Part shown: positions 46,386 through 58,042 of the stretch, in pieces | Numbering within the stretch: the stretch's first letter is position 1 | Layout: every line of letters begins with the position of its first letter | From: Pseudomonas fragi | GTDB taxonomy: Bacteria > Pseudomonadota > Gammaproteobacteria > Pseudomonadales > Pseudomonadaceae | Length of the DNA stretch: 64,000 bases | NCBI RefSeq assembly: GCF_002269505.1 | Contig: NZ_NQKQ01000001.1 | Location: forward strand, 124,001 to 188,000 | Reading direction: 5' to 3' | Made by a program: the position numbers and the translations under genes | The notes under the pieces: model-generated | What the model was told of the DNA's origin: nothing | The model's input: the letters and a program-made list of their open reading frames with translations, nothing else | Database searches by the model: none

Positions 46386-48320
46386 CTACGCCCTGAACTG
46401 CCCCAGGCTCGCCTTGAGCTGCGCCGCCAACCCGTCCAGCACCTTGCCGCTGGCCGTGGTCTGGGTCACCGCTTCGGCCGCACGTTCGGCCTGGGCATGG
46501 ATCACTTCAACCCGCCCACGCACGGCATACGCACCCTGCGCCTGATGCTCGGCGGCCTTGGTCGCATCACCAATCGCGCTATGCACCTGCTCGACCGATG
46601 CCTGCACAGTCTTCTGCAACTGTACGCTGCCGCGCAGCACTGCCAGCCCCTCATCGGCCTGACGCCCTGCCAGACCAATGGCCGCCACGGCTTCCTTGGC
46701 CCCCTGCTGCAACGCCACAATATGCGCCTGAATATCGCCGGTGGAGCTTTGGGTTTTGCTGGCCAGTGCCCGCACCTCATCAGCCACAACGGCAAAACCT
46801 CGACCAGTCTCCCCCGCTCGCGCGGCTTCAATGGCCGCGTTCAGTGCCAGCAGATTGGTTTGCTCGGCGATGCCGTGAATCACCGTCAGGACCACTTCGA
46901 TCTGTTCGCTTTGCTGCGCCAGGCGCTCAATCACCTTGGCTCCCTCGCCCACCTGCCCGGCCAGCGCCTCGATCAGCCCCCCGACCTTGGCCGAGGTGCG
47001 GGTGTTTTCATCGGTGGCCTGACGAATATCGACCACCTGCCTGAGCGCTGCCTGCATCGCCTGGCTTTCCGACTGCGCCGCATCCGCCATGGTCGACAGT
47101 GCATGCAGGCTCTGGGCAACTTCATCACGCTGCAACTGCGCGGCAGCATCGGCCCCGGCATTGCGCAAGGTCATCACACCGATCTCCACCCCGGTGCGCT
47201 GCGCCACATCACCGGCCTCACGCACGATGGGCTGCAACTTGTCGACAAAGCGGTTGACCGCCGCAGCCATGTCGCCGATTTCATCCTTGCTGTTAAGGCC
47301 TACGCGCTTGGTCAAATCGCCTTCACCTGCGGCCAGGTCATCCAGCGCGGCAATCAGCAACAGCAACTTGTTGACCACCCGCCGCCCCAGTACCACGGCC
47401 AGTAACAGCAACACGCCCAGGCCGACAATCGCCAGCCCCATGCCAATGCGCCAGCGCAGGGTGTCCGCCGCCTCACGCACGGTATGCGCGGTATTGGCCT
47501 GCATCTGCGCCGCCGCTGCCTGCGCCGACTCCAGCCGCGCCCCCAATGCCGCCGAGCTGTCGCTCGCAGCGCCTTGCAGGCTTTCGCCGACCAACTGACC
47601 ACTGCTGGCTATCAAGGCCGAGAAACGCTGGTCGAGGGCCGCCAGATCCTGTTCAACCGATGCCGTGGAAACCCCCATCAAGACTTTGCCGATCTCGACC
47701 CCATTGGGGTTGATAGAAGCTTCGAGGTAGTACACCGACGGATCATGACGGGCCGCATCGAGGACTTTATCCAGCGCCCGCTCGCCATTGCCCTTGGCCA
47801 AAAGCGCCTGGTTGATCGAGTTGTCACGATTGAGATAGCGGGTCAGATGCTGCCCCGTGGCGTCGTCATACACTACGAACAACACATTGGGATTACGCTG
47901 AGCGCGACGGGCGAAATCGGACAACGTGGGCACATCGTTATCCCACATGGCACGCGGCGCTACAGCTGCCAGCAGTTGCGCCATATCGTTGGCCGAATCC
48001 TGCAGGTTCTTCTCCAGCGCTTGCTTGAGCTGCAGTTGCTCGTCTTTCAACCGCGGCTCCAGGCCCGCAGTGAGACGCTGGCGCGTGCTGGCTGACAACG
48101 ATTCAAGGCTGCTTTTAACGTCACGCCCGGCCTGCTCAAGCTCCGCCGTGAGCTTTTGGCTGTCGGCCCCCAGACGCGCATCCAGATCAGACTCCAACGC
48201 CGTCACCGTGCTCCGCGTCAGTGCAACAGCCACCAGAACCTGCACCAAAAGAGCGATACCGAGGGTAACGAATACAGGCCGCAGCAGACGGCTTTGTAAC
48301 AGTGAGAGAACGGCAGACAC
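46386..48320 (-). CDS. Methyl-accepting chemotaxis protein
   Basis: 644 residues. TM1 is near residues 14-36, followed by a periplasmic sensor of about 255 residues. It contains [20 protein letters not shown] and [20 protein letters not shown], of single-Cache character. TM2 is at 292-313, HAMP at about 314-366, then a cytoplasmic signalling helix bundle with the hallmark tip [19 protein letters not shown]. There is no C-terminal CheR-docking pentapeptide (it ends LGQFRA). The ligand is unknown. It lies just before purA, as recalled for P. putida. Confidence 0.93.
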   Translation of the reverse strand: MSAVLSLLQSRLLRPVFVTLGIALLVQVLVAVALTRSTVTALESDLDARLGADSQKLTAELEQAGRDVKSSLESLSASTRQRLTAGLEPRLKDEQLQLKQALEKNLQDSANDMAQLLAAVAPRAMWDNDVPTLSDFARRAQRNPNVLFVVYDDATGQHLTRYLNRDNSINQALLAKGNGERALDKVLDAARHDPSVYYLEASINPNGVEIGKVLMGVSTASVEQDLAALDQRFSALIASSGQLVGESLQGAASDSSAALGARLESAQAAAAQMQANTAHTVREAADTLRWRIGMGLAIVGLGVLLLLAVVLGRRVVNKLLLLIAALDDLAAGEGDLTKRVGLNSKDEIGDMAAAVNRFVDKLQPIVREAGDVAQRTGVEIGVMTLRNAGADAAAQLQRDEVAQSLHALSTMADAAQSESQAMQAALRQVVDIRQATDENTRTSAKVGGLIEALAGQVGEGAKVIERLAQQSEQIEVVLTVIHGIAEQTNLLALNAAIEAARAGETGRGFAVVADEVRALASKTQSSTGDIQAHIVALQQGAKEAVAAIGLAGRQADEGLAVLRGSVQLQKTVQASVEQVHSAIGDATKAAEHQAQGAYAVRGRVEVIHAQAERAAEAVTQTTASGKVLDGLAAQLKASLGQFRA

Positions 48321-48412
48321 AGAAAACCCTCCACTTGGGTGCCATTATTTTGATAGCACCCTTATTGACGGTTTTCACAGCAAGGGTCGTGCCGCACAAC
48401 AGGCAGAAACAA

Positions 48413-48436
48413 CAAAAGGCCCCGAAGGGCCTTTTG
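48413..48436 (-). terminator. Rho-independent terminator of purA
   Basis: CAAAAGGCCC-CGAA-GGGCCTTTTG, a 10-bp stem with T-rich flank on the minus strand (tttgttgtttc), 18 bp past the purA stop. Confidence 0.88.
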
Positions 48437-48454
48437 CTTTACATCAACAGCGAC

Positions 48455-49798
<1,344 letters not shown>

Positions 49799-50986
49799 TC
49801 AAGAAACCAGTGGCACTACTTGCCACAAGCCGTTCTGCTGAATCAATTGGCGGTCGCAGTCTGCCTCCAGGGCACCAGCCTGCTGTTGCCCAGGCAACGC
49901 CTGAACCACACGCTGACCTTCACTGCGAAGCTGGCAAACCTGCTGCCAGAGTGCCGCATCGGTGCTGTCTGGCATCCAGATACCACCCGACGGCAACTCG
50001 ACTTCCGCACGCCCCAGGGTCACCAGGGTTTTCAAATCGGTCGAAAAGCCGGTTGCCGGCCGGGCACGCCCGAAAACAGCACCAATGTCGTCATAACGAC
50101 CGCCTTGGGCGATGGAGTCCCCAACGCCCGGTACAAATACCGCAAACACTACACCTGTGTGGTAGTGATACCCACGCAACTCGCCCAGGTCAAAGTACAA
50201 CGGCAACTGCGGGAAACGCACAGACAACCCTTCGGCAATCGCCACCAGGTCGTCCAGAGCCGCCAGCACTTGAGCCGGAGCCTTGGCCAGACGCTCGCGC
50301 GCAGCAGCCAGAACTTCGTGACCGCCACACAAACCAACCAAGGCCTGCAGCATGCCCGCCAAATCGGCCGGCAAGCCTTGGGTCAAGGCCGTTACTTCGT
50401 CGATCGCCTTGCGTTGCAGGGCGTCGAACAATTGTTGTTCCACTTCAACCGACAGGTTGGCCGCACGGGCCAGACCTCGGTAAATACCAACATGCCCCAG
50501 GTCCATGTGCACATCCGGCACATCGGCCAGTTGCAGCATGGCCAGCATCAGGCTGATCACTTCAACATCGCTGCTCGGGCTTGCGTCGCCATACAACTCG
50601 GCACCCAGCTGGATCGGGCTGCGCGAGGATGACAGTGCCCGCGGCTGAGCATGCAGCACGCTGCCGGCATAGCACAGACGGCTCGGGCCTTCACGACGCA
50701 GGGTATGCGCATCGATGCGCGCCACTTGCGGCGTGATGTCGGCACGAAAACCCATCTGGCGACCCGTTTGCGGGTCAATGACCTTGAAGGTACGCAAATC
50801 GAGATCCTGGCCAGCCCCTGTCAGCAGGGACTCCAGGTATTCGATATGCGGGGTGACGACGAACTCATAGCCCCAGCTCTGGAACAGATCCAACACCTGA
50901 CGGCGCGCCACTTCAATGCGGGCAGCTTCAGGTGGAAGTACTTCTTCGATGCCATCTGGCAAAAGCCAGCGGTCTACCGTTGCCAT
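49799..50986 (-). CDS. hisZ: ATP phosphoribosyltransferase regulatory subunit HisZ
   Basis: 395 residues, a HisRS-like catalytic-domain paralogue without the anticodon-binding domain. It activates the short-form HisG in the first step of histidine synthesis. Motif 2 of class II synthetases survives in [15 protein letters not shown], and motif 3 is degenerate ([11 protein letters not shown]). The ATG at 50986 ([18 protein letters not shown]) is the family start. The open frame continues 108 codons upstream without typical content. Confidence 0.95.
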   Translation of the reverse strand: MATVDRWLLPDGIEEVLPPEAARIEVARRQVLDLFQSWGYEFVVTPHIEYLESLLTGAGQDLDLRTFKVIDPQTGRQMGFRADITPQVARIDAHTLRREGPSRLCYAGSVLHAQPRALSSSRSPIQLGAELYGDASPSSDVEVISLMLAMLQLADVPDVHMDLGHVGIYRGLARAANLSVEVEQQLFDALQRKAIDEVTALTQGLPADLAGMLQALVGLCGGHEVLAAARERLAKAPAQVLAALDDLVAIAEGLSVRFPQLPLYFDLGELRGYHYHTGVVFAVFVPGVGDSIAQGGRYDDIGAVFGRARPATGFSTDLKTLVTLGRAEVELPSGGIWMPDSTDAALWQQVCQLRSEGQRVVQALPGQQQAGALEADCDRQLIQQNGLWQVVPLVS

Positions 50987-51078
50987 TACGCCATTCCCCT
51001 GTGATCCGGGCGGCCAGCCAGCAGGCGAGCCTTGAGTAAAGCAGAACGTGGCTGCGTCTTGAACGCGCACAGCAAAAA

Positions 51079-51095
51079 AGCCTGAACGACAGGCT
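51079..51095 (-). terminator. Second (distal) terminator after the hfl operon
   Basis: AGCCTG-5 nt-CAGGCT with TTTTTT following on the minus strand (complement of 51073-51078). Confidence 0.7.
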
Positions 51096-51159
51096 CGCAC
51101 ATTCCTCGAAAATTCTGCCGATGCTTTAACAGCACTCAGCCAATCAAACATGCAGACGC

Positions 51160-51183
51160 AAAAAAGCCGGGAATTTCCCGGCT
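51160..51183 (-). terminator. First terminator after the hfl operon
   Basis: AGCCGGGA-3 nt-TCCCGGCT, an 8-bp stem followed by six T on the minus strand. Confidence 0.85.
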
Positions 51184-51280
51184 GCCGCATCATACACCCG
51201 TTTTCTAAAAGGATCACCCCGCGAGGCAATTTGCCCGCCCGGCGGAGTGAAACATGCCTCACAAAGTGAGACCCTTTCAT

Positions 51281-51306
51281 GTGGGAGCAAGCCAGCTTGC
51301 CCCCAC
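51281..51306. repeat. Single REP palindrome
   Basis: GTGGGAGCAAGC-ca-GCTTGCCCCCAC, one REP unit with one mispair, just downstream of hflC. No inverted partner is nearby. Confidence 0.7.
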
Positions 51307-51325
51307 CCACAGGCTTGAAGCGCTT

Positions 51326-52204
51326 TTACTGCTGCGAAGGCTTGGATTTTTCCAGGTAGCGGAAGAAATCGCTGCTTGGGTCCAACACCAGTACGTCGCT
51401 CTTGTTCGCAAAGCTTTCGCGGTAAGCGCGCAGGCTGCGATAGAACTTGTAGAACTCCTGGTCCTGGCCGTAAGCCTTGGAGTAAATCGAAGCTGCCTCG
51501 GCATCACCATCACCGCGTGCTTCTTCAGACTGACGATACGCCTCAGCCAGCAAAACACGACGTTGACGGTCGGCATCAGCACGAATGCCTTCTGCCAGTT
51601 CGTTACCCTTGGCCCGATGCTCGCGTGCTTCACGCTCACGCTCGGTGCTCATACGTTCGAAAACGCTGCGGTTTACTTCTTTTGGCAGGTCGATGGCCTT
51701 GACGCGAACGTCAACCACTTCAATGCCCAGCTCTTTTTCAGCCATTTTGTTCAGCGATGCGGTGATGTCAGCCATCAACGCATCACGCTCACCCGACACC
51801 ACTTCGTGCAGGGTGCGCTTGCCGAACTGGTCACGCAGACCGGATTCCAGACGACGCGACAGACGCTCATCAGCAATCTGTTTCATGCCCGAAGTTGCGG
51901 TGTAGAAGCGCTCGGCATCTTTCACGCGCCACTTGGCGAAGGCATCAACCATTACTGCTTTCTTTTCCAGCGTCAGGAAACGCTGAGTCGGCGCGTCCAG
52001 CGTCATCAGGCGGGCGTCGAACTTGCGCACCTGGTTGACGTAAGGAATCTTCACATGCAGGCCCGGCTGAACGTCAGCCTGGACCACACGGCCGAAGCGC
52101 AACAGTACCGCACGCTCGGTTTGCGAGACGATGTAGAAGCTGTTCCAGGCAACGATCCCCACGACAACGGCAACAATAAGGGCAACCAGCGATTTATTGC
52201 TCAT
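51326..52204 (-). CDS. hflC: Protease modulator HflC
   Basis: 292 residues. One N-terminal span (about residues 5-24, LVALIVAVVVGIVAWNSFYI) precedes an SPFH/prohibitin domain facing the periplasm (QTERAVLLRFGRVVQADVQP), with a coiled helix rich in Ala/Glu/Arg (EREREAREHRAKGNELAEGI). With HflK it forms the cage around the FtsH protease and limits its access to substrates. Its start overlaps the hflK stop by 1 nt. Confidence 0.96.
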   Translation of the reverse strand: MSNKSLVALIVAVVVGIVAWNSFYIVSQTERAVLLRFGRVVQADVQPGLHVKIPYVNQVRKFDARLMTLDAPTQRFLTLEKKAVMVDAFAKWRVKDAERFYTATSGMKQIADERLSRRLESGLRDQFGKRTLHEVVSGERDALMADITASLNKMAEKELGIEVVDVRVKAIDLPKEVNRSVFERMSTEREREAREHRAKGNELAEGIRADADRQRRVLLAEAYRQSEEARGDGDAEAASIYSKAYGQDQEFYKFYRSLRAYRESFANKSDVLVLDPSSDFFRYLEKSKPSQQ

Positions 52205-53385
52205 CAGCGGCTCTCCCTGGTGCGCGGTTGTGGCGGCAGATCAGTGCTGACGTGCGAGCCGGAATCATTATTGCTCGCTGCGGCTGCCGAACCCGTTGCC
52301 GGGGTGCTGCCATTACGGCCTTCGATCATTTTGTCCAACGGCAAGTAAAGCAGGTTGCTCTGGCCGTTCTTGTTACCGGTCACGAGTACCTTGCTGGTGT
52401 TGCTGAAGACTTCCTGCATGGTGTCCAGATACAGACGGTCGCGGGTTACTTCAGGATTTTTGCGGTACTCGGCAACCAGTTTGGTAAAGCGGTCAGCCTC
52501 ACCCTTGGCGCGGGAAACCACTTCATCACGGTAGCCGTTGGCATCTTCGATAATGCGCTGGGCCTGACCACGTGCTTCCGGTACAACGCCGTTGGCATAG
52601 CTTTCGGCCTGGTTGCGGGCACGCTGCTCGTCTTCACGGGCACGGATCACGTCATCGAAGGCTTCCTGTACTTCACGCGGCGCAGCGGCGTTCTGTACGT
52701 TGACCTGGGTTACGGTGATACCGGTCTTGTAGGTATCGAGGAAACGCTGCAGGCGCTCCTTGATTTCCACGGCCATCTGCTCACGGCCTTCGGTCAGTAC
52801 CTGATCCATCGACGTGGAGCCCACGACGTGACGCAAGGCGCTGTCGGTAGCCTGCTGCAAGCTGACTTCCGGTTGATCAACGTTCAACACGAAGTCGCGC
52901 AGGTTGCTGATCTTGTACTGCACGGTCAGCGGCACTTCGACGATGTTTTCGTCTTCAGTCAGCATTTGACCCTGCTTGGTGTACGCACGCTCACGCGTCA
53001 CGTTCTCCATGTACTTTTTGTCGAACGGCGGGAAGTAGATATTCAGGCCCGGCCCAACGGTGTCGTAGTACTTGCCCAGGCGCAGCACCACGGCTTGCTC
53101 CTGCTCATCGACTACATACACGGCGCTGTAAAGCCAGGCAGCCGCCAGCACGACGAGGCCGATGCCGAGCAGGCCGTAGCCGGCGCCCTTGCCATTCGAA
53201 CCACCATCACTGCCGCTACCGCCAGTACGTTTTTTCCCACCACCGAACAACCCATTCAGGCTTTCCTGCAGCTTTCGGAAGGCCTCGTCGAGATCTGGTG
53301 GTCCCTTGCGGTCGCCATTTTTAGGGCGTTTGCCACCCCAAGGATCTTGATTGTTCGAGTTGCCACCCGGCTCATTCCAAGCCAT
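52204..53385 (-). CDS. hflK: FtsH protease activity modulator HflK
   Basis: 393 residues. A Gly/Asn/Lys-rich cytoplasmic N terminus (residues 1-66) is followed by a membrane span at about 69-91, the SPFH domain (VDEQEQAVVLRLGKYYDTVG) and a long helix. The tail is low-complexity Ala/Ser/Asn. It works with HflC on FtsH. The ATG at 53385 (MAWNEPGG) is the family start; the frame to 53421 adds 12 unlikely residues. hflX lies 96 bp upstream. Confidence 0.96.
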   Translation of the reverse strand: MAWNEPGGNSNNQDPWGGKRPKNGDRKGPPDLDEAFRKLQESLNGLFGGGKKRTGGSGSDGGSNGKGAGYGLLGIGLVVLAAAWLYSAVYVVDEQEQAVVLRLGKYYDTVGPGLNIYFPPFDKKYMENVTRERAYTKQGQMLTEDENIVEVPLTVQYKISNLRDFVLNVDQPEVSLQQATDSALRHVVGSTSMDQVLTEGREQMAVEIKERLQRFLDTYKTGITVTQVNVQNAAAPREVQEAFDDVIRAREDEQRARNQAESYANGVVPEARGQAQRIIEDANGYRDEVVSRAKGEADRFTKLVAEYRKNPEVTRDRLYLDTMQEVFSNTSKVLVTGNKNGQSNLLYLPLDKMIEGRNGSTPATGSAAAASNNDSGSHVSTDLPPQPRTRESR

Positions 53386-53481
53386 AGCGCTCTCCATCTG
53401 ATAAAGCAAAGACGCGCCCACGGCGCGCCGACCAATGCTACAGAATGCCTATCACAGCGGCACGACCGCTTTGCGAGGCTT

Positions 53482-54783
53482 TTATTGCAAAGTGTGTTCT
53501 TCGATGAATTCCAGCGGCTGCATCCCTTCGCGGCTGACCAAGCGATTGAGCTCGGATCGCGGCAGGCGTACGTCCAACAGACTGGAGCCCTCATCGTCAT
53601 GCTCTTCTTTTTGCACAACCCCCAGTTCGAAGAACTGTGCACGCAGTCGAGCAAAACGTTGCGGCAAGCGCAAGGTGCCCACGAACAAATCATTGCCCAG
53701 CAACTCGGCGATGGCCTGTTCAAGCAACTCCAACCCCTGACCATCACGGGCCGACAACCAGACCCGCTGCGGCTTGCCATCGGCATCACGCTGGATCTGC
53801 GGCTCGACACCTTCAAGCAAATCGATTTTGTTGTAGACCTCGAGAATCGGCAAGTCCTGCGCACCGATTTCACCCAGCACCACCATCACCTGCTCGATCT
53901 GCGCCATGCGCTCAGGCTCGTGCGCATCGATCACATGCAGCAGCAGATCGGAATTGCTCGACTCTTCGAGCGTAGACCGGAATGCTTCAACTAGCTTGTG
54001 CGGAAGATGACGAATAAAGCCCACGGTATCGGCCAGCACGATCGGCCCCAGGTCGCCCAGATCAAGACGGCGCAAGGTCGGGTCGAGTGTGGCGAACAAC
54101 TGGTCGGCGGCAAAGACGTCAGAGCCGGTGACCTTGTTGAACAACGTGGATTTACCGGCGTTGGTATAGCCCACCAGCGACACTGTAGGGATATCGGCGC
54201 GTTGGCGCCCTCTACGGGACTGCTCGCGTTGACTGCGGACTTTTTTCAGGCGGGCCTTGATCTGGCTGATGCGCACACGCAACAGACGGCGGTCGGTTTC
54301 GAGCTGGGTTTCACCCGGCCCGCGCATGCCAATGCCGCCACCCTGACGCTCAAGGTGAGTCCAGCCACGCACAAGACGCGTGCTCATGTGGTCAAGCTGG
54401 GCCAGTTCGACCTGCAGCTTACCCTCATGGGTACGGGCGCGTTGAGCGAAGATATCGAGAATCAGCCCGGTACGGTCAAGCACGCGACACTCGAAAACAC
54501 GTTCGAGGTTACGTTCCTGACTGGGCGTGAGTACGTGATTGAAAATCACGATGTCGACCTTCTCGGCCTTGACCAGGTCGCGTAACTCCTCGACCTTGCC
54601 ACTGCCAATCAGGTATTTGGCCGATGGCCGATGACGCGGCACGTTAAAAAACGCGACGGTATCGGCGCCAGCCGACACAGCTAACTCCTGGAACTCCTGC
54701 GGATCTTCGCGCGCCTCAGGGTCCTGTCCTTCCAAATGAACGAGGATCGCTCGCTCACCACCACCGTGGCGCTCAAAGAACAA
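53482..54783 (-). CDS. hflX: Ribosome-associated GTPase HflX
   Basis: 433 residues. An N-terminal HflX domain has a glycine-rich segment (GGGIGMRGPGETQLETDRR, about 148-166), followed by a coiled linker and a GTPase domain with G1 GYTNAGKST (205-213), G3 DTVGFI and G4 NKID. It splits stalled or heat-damaged ribosomes. It starts with TTG at 54783, supported by GGAG upstream and the conserved N terminus MFFERHGGGERAILVHLEG. It is 14 bp downstream of hfq. Confidence 0.96.
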   Translation of the reverse strand: MFFERHGGGERAILVHLEGQDPEAREDPQEFQELAVSAGADTVAFFNVPRHRPSAKYLIGSGKVEELRDLVKAEKVDIVIFNHVLTPSQERNLERVFECRVLDRTGLILDIFAQRARTHEGKLQVELAQLDHMSTRLVRGWTHLERQGGGIGMRGPGETQLETDRRLLRVRISQIKARLKKVRSQREQSRRGRQRADIPTVSLVGYTNAGKSTLFNKVTGSDVFAADQLFATLDPTLRRLDLGDLGPIVLADTVGFIRHLPHKLVEAFRSTLEESSNSDLLLHVIDAHEPERMAQIEQVMVVLGEIGAQDLPILEVYNKIDLLEGVEPQIQRDADGKPQRVWLSARDGQGLELLEQAIAELLGNDLFVGTLRLPQRFARLRAQFFELGVVQKEEHDDEGSSLLDVRLPRSELNRLVSREGMQPLEFIEEHTLQ

Positions 54784-54797
54784 AGGATGCTCCTATT

Positions 54798-55058
54798 TTA
54801 GGCGTTACCTGGTTCAGCGTCTGCCAGATCCGATTCAGTTGCGCTAGGCAGACGAATTGGACGTACTGGTACGACTGTCGAAATTGCGTGTTTGTAAACC
54901 ATTTGGCTGACGGTGTTTTTCAACAGAATCACGAACTGGTCGAAAGACTCGATGGTCCCCTGCAGCTTGATCCCGTTAACCAGGTAGATGGAAACGCCAA
55001 CCTTCTCTTTACGCAAAGTATTCAAGTAAGGGTCTTGTAGCGAATGCCCTTTTGACAT
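54798..55058 (-). CDS. hfq: RNA chaperone Hfq
   Basis: 86 residues. Sm1 ([20 protein letters not shown]) and Sm2 (the YKHAIST segment, where the uridine-binding region sits) are intact, and the N terminus [18 protein letters not shown] is the conserved proximal-face part. The C-terminal tail is short, as in Pseudomonas. It pairs small RNAs with mRNAs and works with Crc in catabolite repression. AGGAG precedes the ATG at 55058. Confidence 0.98.
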   Translation of the reverse strand: MSKGHSLQDPYLNTLRKEKVGVSIYLVNGIKLQGTIESFDQFVILLKNTVSQMVYKHAISTVVPVRPIRLPSATESDLADAEPGNA

Positions 55059-55148
55059 ATGCCGCACTCCTGTAAGGATAAAAAATAGAATCAAAAATTA
55101 GATGACCGCTGTCGCCACATCCATAGGATAGACGGCATTTGCCAAGAC

Positions 55149-56129
55149 TCAGCTCAATATGGAGACCGATTCCAGGTATTTCAAGGCTCGTGGCAGATTG
55201 TCGCAGTCCAGACTGTCAAGCCAATGCAAATCATTCCAGCTGCGTAACCAGGTGAACTGACGCTTGGCCAACTGGCGCGTGGCAATGATGCCGCGCTCCT
55301 GCATCTGGGCCGCAGTCAGCTTGCCGTCGAGGTAGTCCCAGACTTGGCGGTAACCCACAGCACGTATAGACGGCAGTCCTGCATGCAGGTCACTTCTATT
55401 GCGCAGGCTTATGACCTCGTCAAGGAACCCCTGTTCCAGCATCTGCCCGAATCTTAATGCAATTCGCTCATGCAGCACCTGACGGTTCGCCGGAGCGATG
55501 GCCAGATGCGCGACAGTATAGGGCAATTGGCTGTGGCCAGAAGCCGCTGCTTTAGTCGTTTGTTCAGATTGTTTTTGCCGATGCGCCGTTACGCTCATGC
55601 CGCTGACCCGATAAACCTCCAGCGCCCGGGTCAGACGCTGTGGATCATTGGGGTGAATCCGCGCAGCAGACTCGGGGTCTATGGCCGCCAACTGGTCGTG
55701 CAGGGCTTGCCAGCCAAGGCGTTGCGCCTCTTCTTCAAGCTCGGCACGCACCTGGGGATCGGCTGGCGGCATGTCTGCCAGGCCATCGATCAGCGCCTTG
55801 TAATACAGCATGGTGCCGCCCACCAGCAGCGGGATATTGCCCCGCGCGGTGATCTCGGCCATGGCCTTGAGCGCATCACGACGAAAATCGGCCGCCGAAT
55901 AGCTCTCGGCCGGGTCGAGAATATCGATCAATTGGTGCGGGTGGGCAGCCAGAATTTCTTTCGATGGCTTGGCCGTGCCGATGTCCATGCCGCGATAGAC
56001 CAGCGCCGAATCGACACTGATCAGCTCGCACGGCAACACCTTGCTCAGCTCGATGGCCAGGTCGGTCTTGCCGGCGGCAGTCGGCCCCATCAGGAAAATG
56101 GCCGGGGGTAGAGCGTTGGAACCTGTCAT
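55149..56129 (-). CDS. miaA: tRNA dimethylallyltransferase MiaA
   Basis: 326 residues. The P-loop [11 protein letters not shown] (about residues 15-25), [20 protein letters not shown], and [12 protein letters not shown] are family motifs. It adds the isopentenyl group to A37 of tRNAs reading UNN codons. Its start overlaps the mutL stop by 1 nt (TGATG). hfq lies 90 bp downstream, the classical miaA-hfq order. Confidence 0.97.
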   Translation of the reverse strand: MTGSNALPPAIFLMGPTAAGKTDLAIELSKVLPCELISVDSALVYRGMDIGTAKPSKEILAAHPHQLIDILDPAESYSAADFRRDALKAMAEITARGNIPLLVGGTMLYYKALIDGLADMPPADPQVRAELEEEAQRLGWQALHDQLAAIDPESAARIHPNDPQRLTRALEVYRVSGMSVTAHRQKQSEQTTKAAASGHSQLPYTVAHLAIAPANRQVLHERIALRFGQMLEQGFLDEVISLRNRSDLHAGLPSIRAVGYRQVWDYLDGKLTAAQMQERGIIATRQLAKRQFTWLRSWNDLHWLDSLDCDNLPRALKYLESVSILS

Positions 56130-58042
56130 CAGCGACCGCGCAAAAAGAGTTTGTCCAAGTCGTCCAGGCCCATTTGGGTCCAGGTGGGACGACCATGATT
56201 GCACTGACCACTGCGCTCGGTGTTTTCCATGTCACGCAACAGGCCGTTCATTTCCGGGATCGCCAAACGGCGATTGGCCCGGATCGCGCCATGGCAGGCC
56301 ATGGTGCCGAGCAACTCATTGAGGTGCGCCTGAATCCGGTCACTGGTGCCGTATTCCATTAAATCGGCCAGTACGTCATGCACCAGGCGCTGAGCTTCAG
56401 CCTGCTTGAGCAAGGCCGGGATCTGGCGGATGGCCAGGGTTTCCGGGCCAAGGCGTTGCAGCTCAAAGCCCAGGCGCTGGAACCACTCGGCGTGTTCTTC
56501 GGCACAATCAGCCTCTCGCTGGCTGACCGCAATCGACTCCGGCACCAACAGTGGCTGACCGCTCAGGCCTTCGCTGGCCATGGCGATTTTCAGGCGCTCG
56601 TACATGATCCGCTCATGGGCCGCGTGCATATCCACCAGCACCAGCCCTTGAGCGTTTTCCGCGAGGATATAAATACCCTTGAGCTGTGCCAGGGCAAAGC
56701 CCAGCGGCGGAATATCGCCCTGCCCTTCGGGCAACGGCGCAGCGTTGGCTTCGGGCAGTGGCGCAAAGAATTCGCGGTAGGCGTTACGGGCTTCTTCGGC
56801 AGGTATCGAGGGCGCGGACGACGACGGGCGGTATTGGTACTGATAGCCTGCACCAGCCCCCGAACCTGCCACATGCGGAGTCGGGGCAGACTGCGGCTGC
56901 TCCAGCACATTGGCCGCCAGACGCATTTCACCTTGCGGGCCGAACTCACCGGCATCCAGCCCTGTCGGGCGCTCGGCCCCAGGTACCGGCGCAGGTGCAG
57001 CCAGTTGATCTTCCGGGCGAACGTCACCCAGGGCACGGTGCAAAGTGCCATAGAGGAAGTCATGCACCATGCGCCCGTCACGGAAACGCACTTCGTGTTT
57101 AGTCGGGTGCACGTTGACGTCAACTACCGAAGGGTCGACTTCAAAGAACAGCACAAAGGTCGGATGCCGACCGTTGAACAGCACATCGCGATAGGCCTGG
57201 CGCACCGCATGGGCCACCAGTTTGTCGCGTACTGCGCGGCCATTCACATAGAAGTACTGCAAGTCGGCCTGGCTGCGCGAAAAGGTCGGCAAGCCGACCC
57301 AGCCCCAAAGATGCAAGCCATTGCGCTCGACCTCGATAGGCATTGCCTGTTCCAGGAACGCCGAGCCGCACACTGCCGCCACACGCCGGGCGCGGGCAGT
57401 GTCGTCGCGGGCTTCGTGCAGGTTGAGGATGGACTTGCCGTTGTGGCGCAAATTGAACGCCACATCAAAGCGGGCCAGCGCCAGGCGCTTGATCACTTCT
57501 TGCAGGTGATCGAACTCGGTCTTTTCGGTTTTGAGAAATTTGCGCCGCGCCGGGGTGTTGAAAAATAGGTCGCGCACTTCAACCGAGGTACCCACCGGAT
57601 GGGCCGCCGGCTGCACCCGGGGCGCCATGTCGCGACCCTCGGTCTCGACCTGCCAGGCCTGATCGGCACCACGGGTGCGCGAGGTCAGGGTCAGGCGCGC
57701 CACGGAGCTGATGGAAGCCAGCGCCTCACCACGAAAGCCCAGGCTCATCACCCGCTCAAGGTCTTCCAGATCACGAATCTTGCTGGTGGCGTGACGGGCC
57801 AGCGCCAACGGCAAGTCGTCGCTGGAAATTCCGCTGCCATCGTCACGTACCCGCAGCAGCTTGATCCCGGCCTGCTCCACGTCCACATCAATGCGCTTGG
57901 CACCCGAATCGAGGCTGTTTTCCAGTAGCTCCTTGATCACCGAGGCCGGACGCTCAACGACTTCGCCCGCAGCGATCTGGTTGGCCAGGCGCGGGCTGAG
58001 CAATTCAATCCGCGCGCTGCTGCTCAATACTTCATCACTCAT
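56129..58042 (-). CDS. mutL: DNA mismatch repair protein MutL
   Basis: 637 residues. The N-terminal GHKL ATPase has [20 protein letters not shown] and the DDGSGI motif. The C-terminal dimerisation domain carries [12 protein letters not shown] (about residue 460), which fits the DQHA-x2-E-x4-E metal site of endonuclease-type MutL found where MutH is absent. It couples MutS recognition to strand nicking. Its start overlaps amiB by 4 nt. Confidence 0.97.
   Translation of the reverse strand: MSDEVLSSSARIELLSPRLANQIAAGEVVERPASVIKELLENSLDSGAKRIDVDVEQAGIKLLRVRDDGSGISSDDLPLALARHATSKIRDLEDLERVMSLGFRGEALASISSVARLTLTSRTRGADQAWQVETEGRDMAPRVQPAAHPVGTSVEVRDLFFNTPARRKFLKTEKTEFDHLQEVIKRLALARFDVAFNLRHNGKSILNLHEARDDTARARRVAAVCGSAFLEQAMPIEVERNGLHLWGWVGLPTFSRSQADLQYFYVNGRAVRDKLVAHAVRQAYRDVLFNGRHPTFVLFFEVDPSVVDVNVHPTKHEVRFRDGRMVHDFLYGTLHRALGDVRPEDQLAAPAPVPGAERPTGLDAGEFGPQGEMRLAANVLEQPQSAPTPHVAGSGAGAGYQYQYRPSSSAPSIPAEEARNAYREFFAPLPEANAAPLPEGQGDIPPLGFALAQLKGIYILAENAQGLVLVDMHAAHERIMYERLKIAMASEGLSGQPLLVPESIAVSQREADCAEEHAEWFQRLGFELQRLGPETLAIRQIPALLKQAEAQRLVHDVLADLMEYGTSDRIQAHLNELLGTMACHGAIRANRRLAIPEMNGLLRDMENTERSGQCNHGRPTWTQMGLDDLDKLFLRGR

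Larger units (their letters stand above)
50987..51325. other. 339-bp gene-free region between hflC and hisZ
   Basis: It holds the hisZ-purA promoter region on its left part, two tandem terminator hairpins of the hfl operon, and a single REP arm at 51281. No coding sequence was seen. Confidence 0.65.

Noticed and set aside
44876-46396. 506-codon plus-strand frame over the iron permease
   Set aside because: Overlaps the permease in another frame; the permease frame has proper membrane spans and coupling loops.
52228-53994. 588-codon plus-strand frame
   Set aside because: Antisense to hflK and hflX; no family resemblance.
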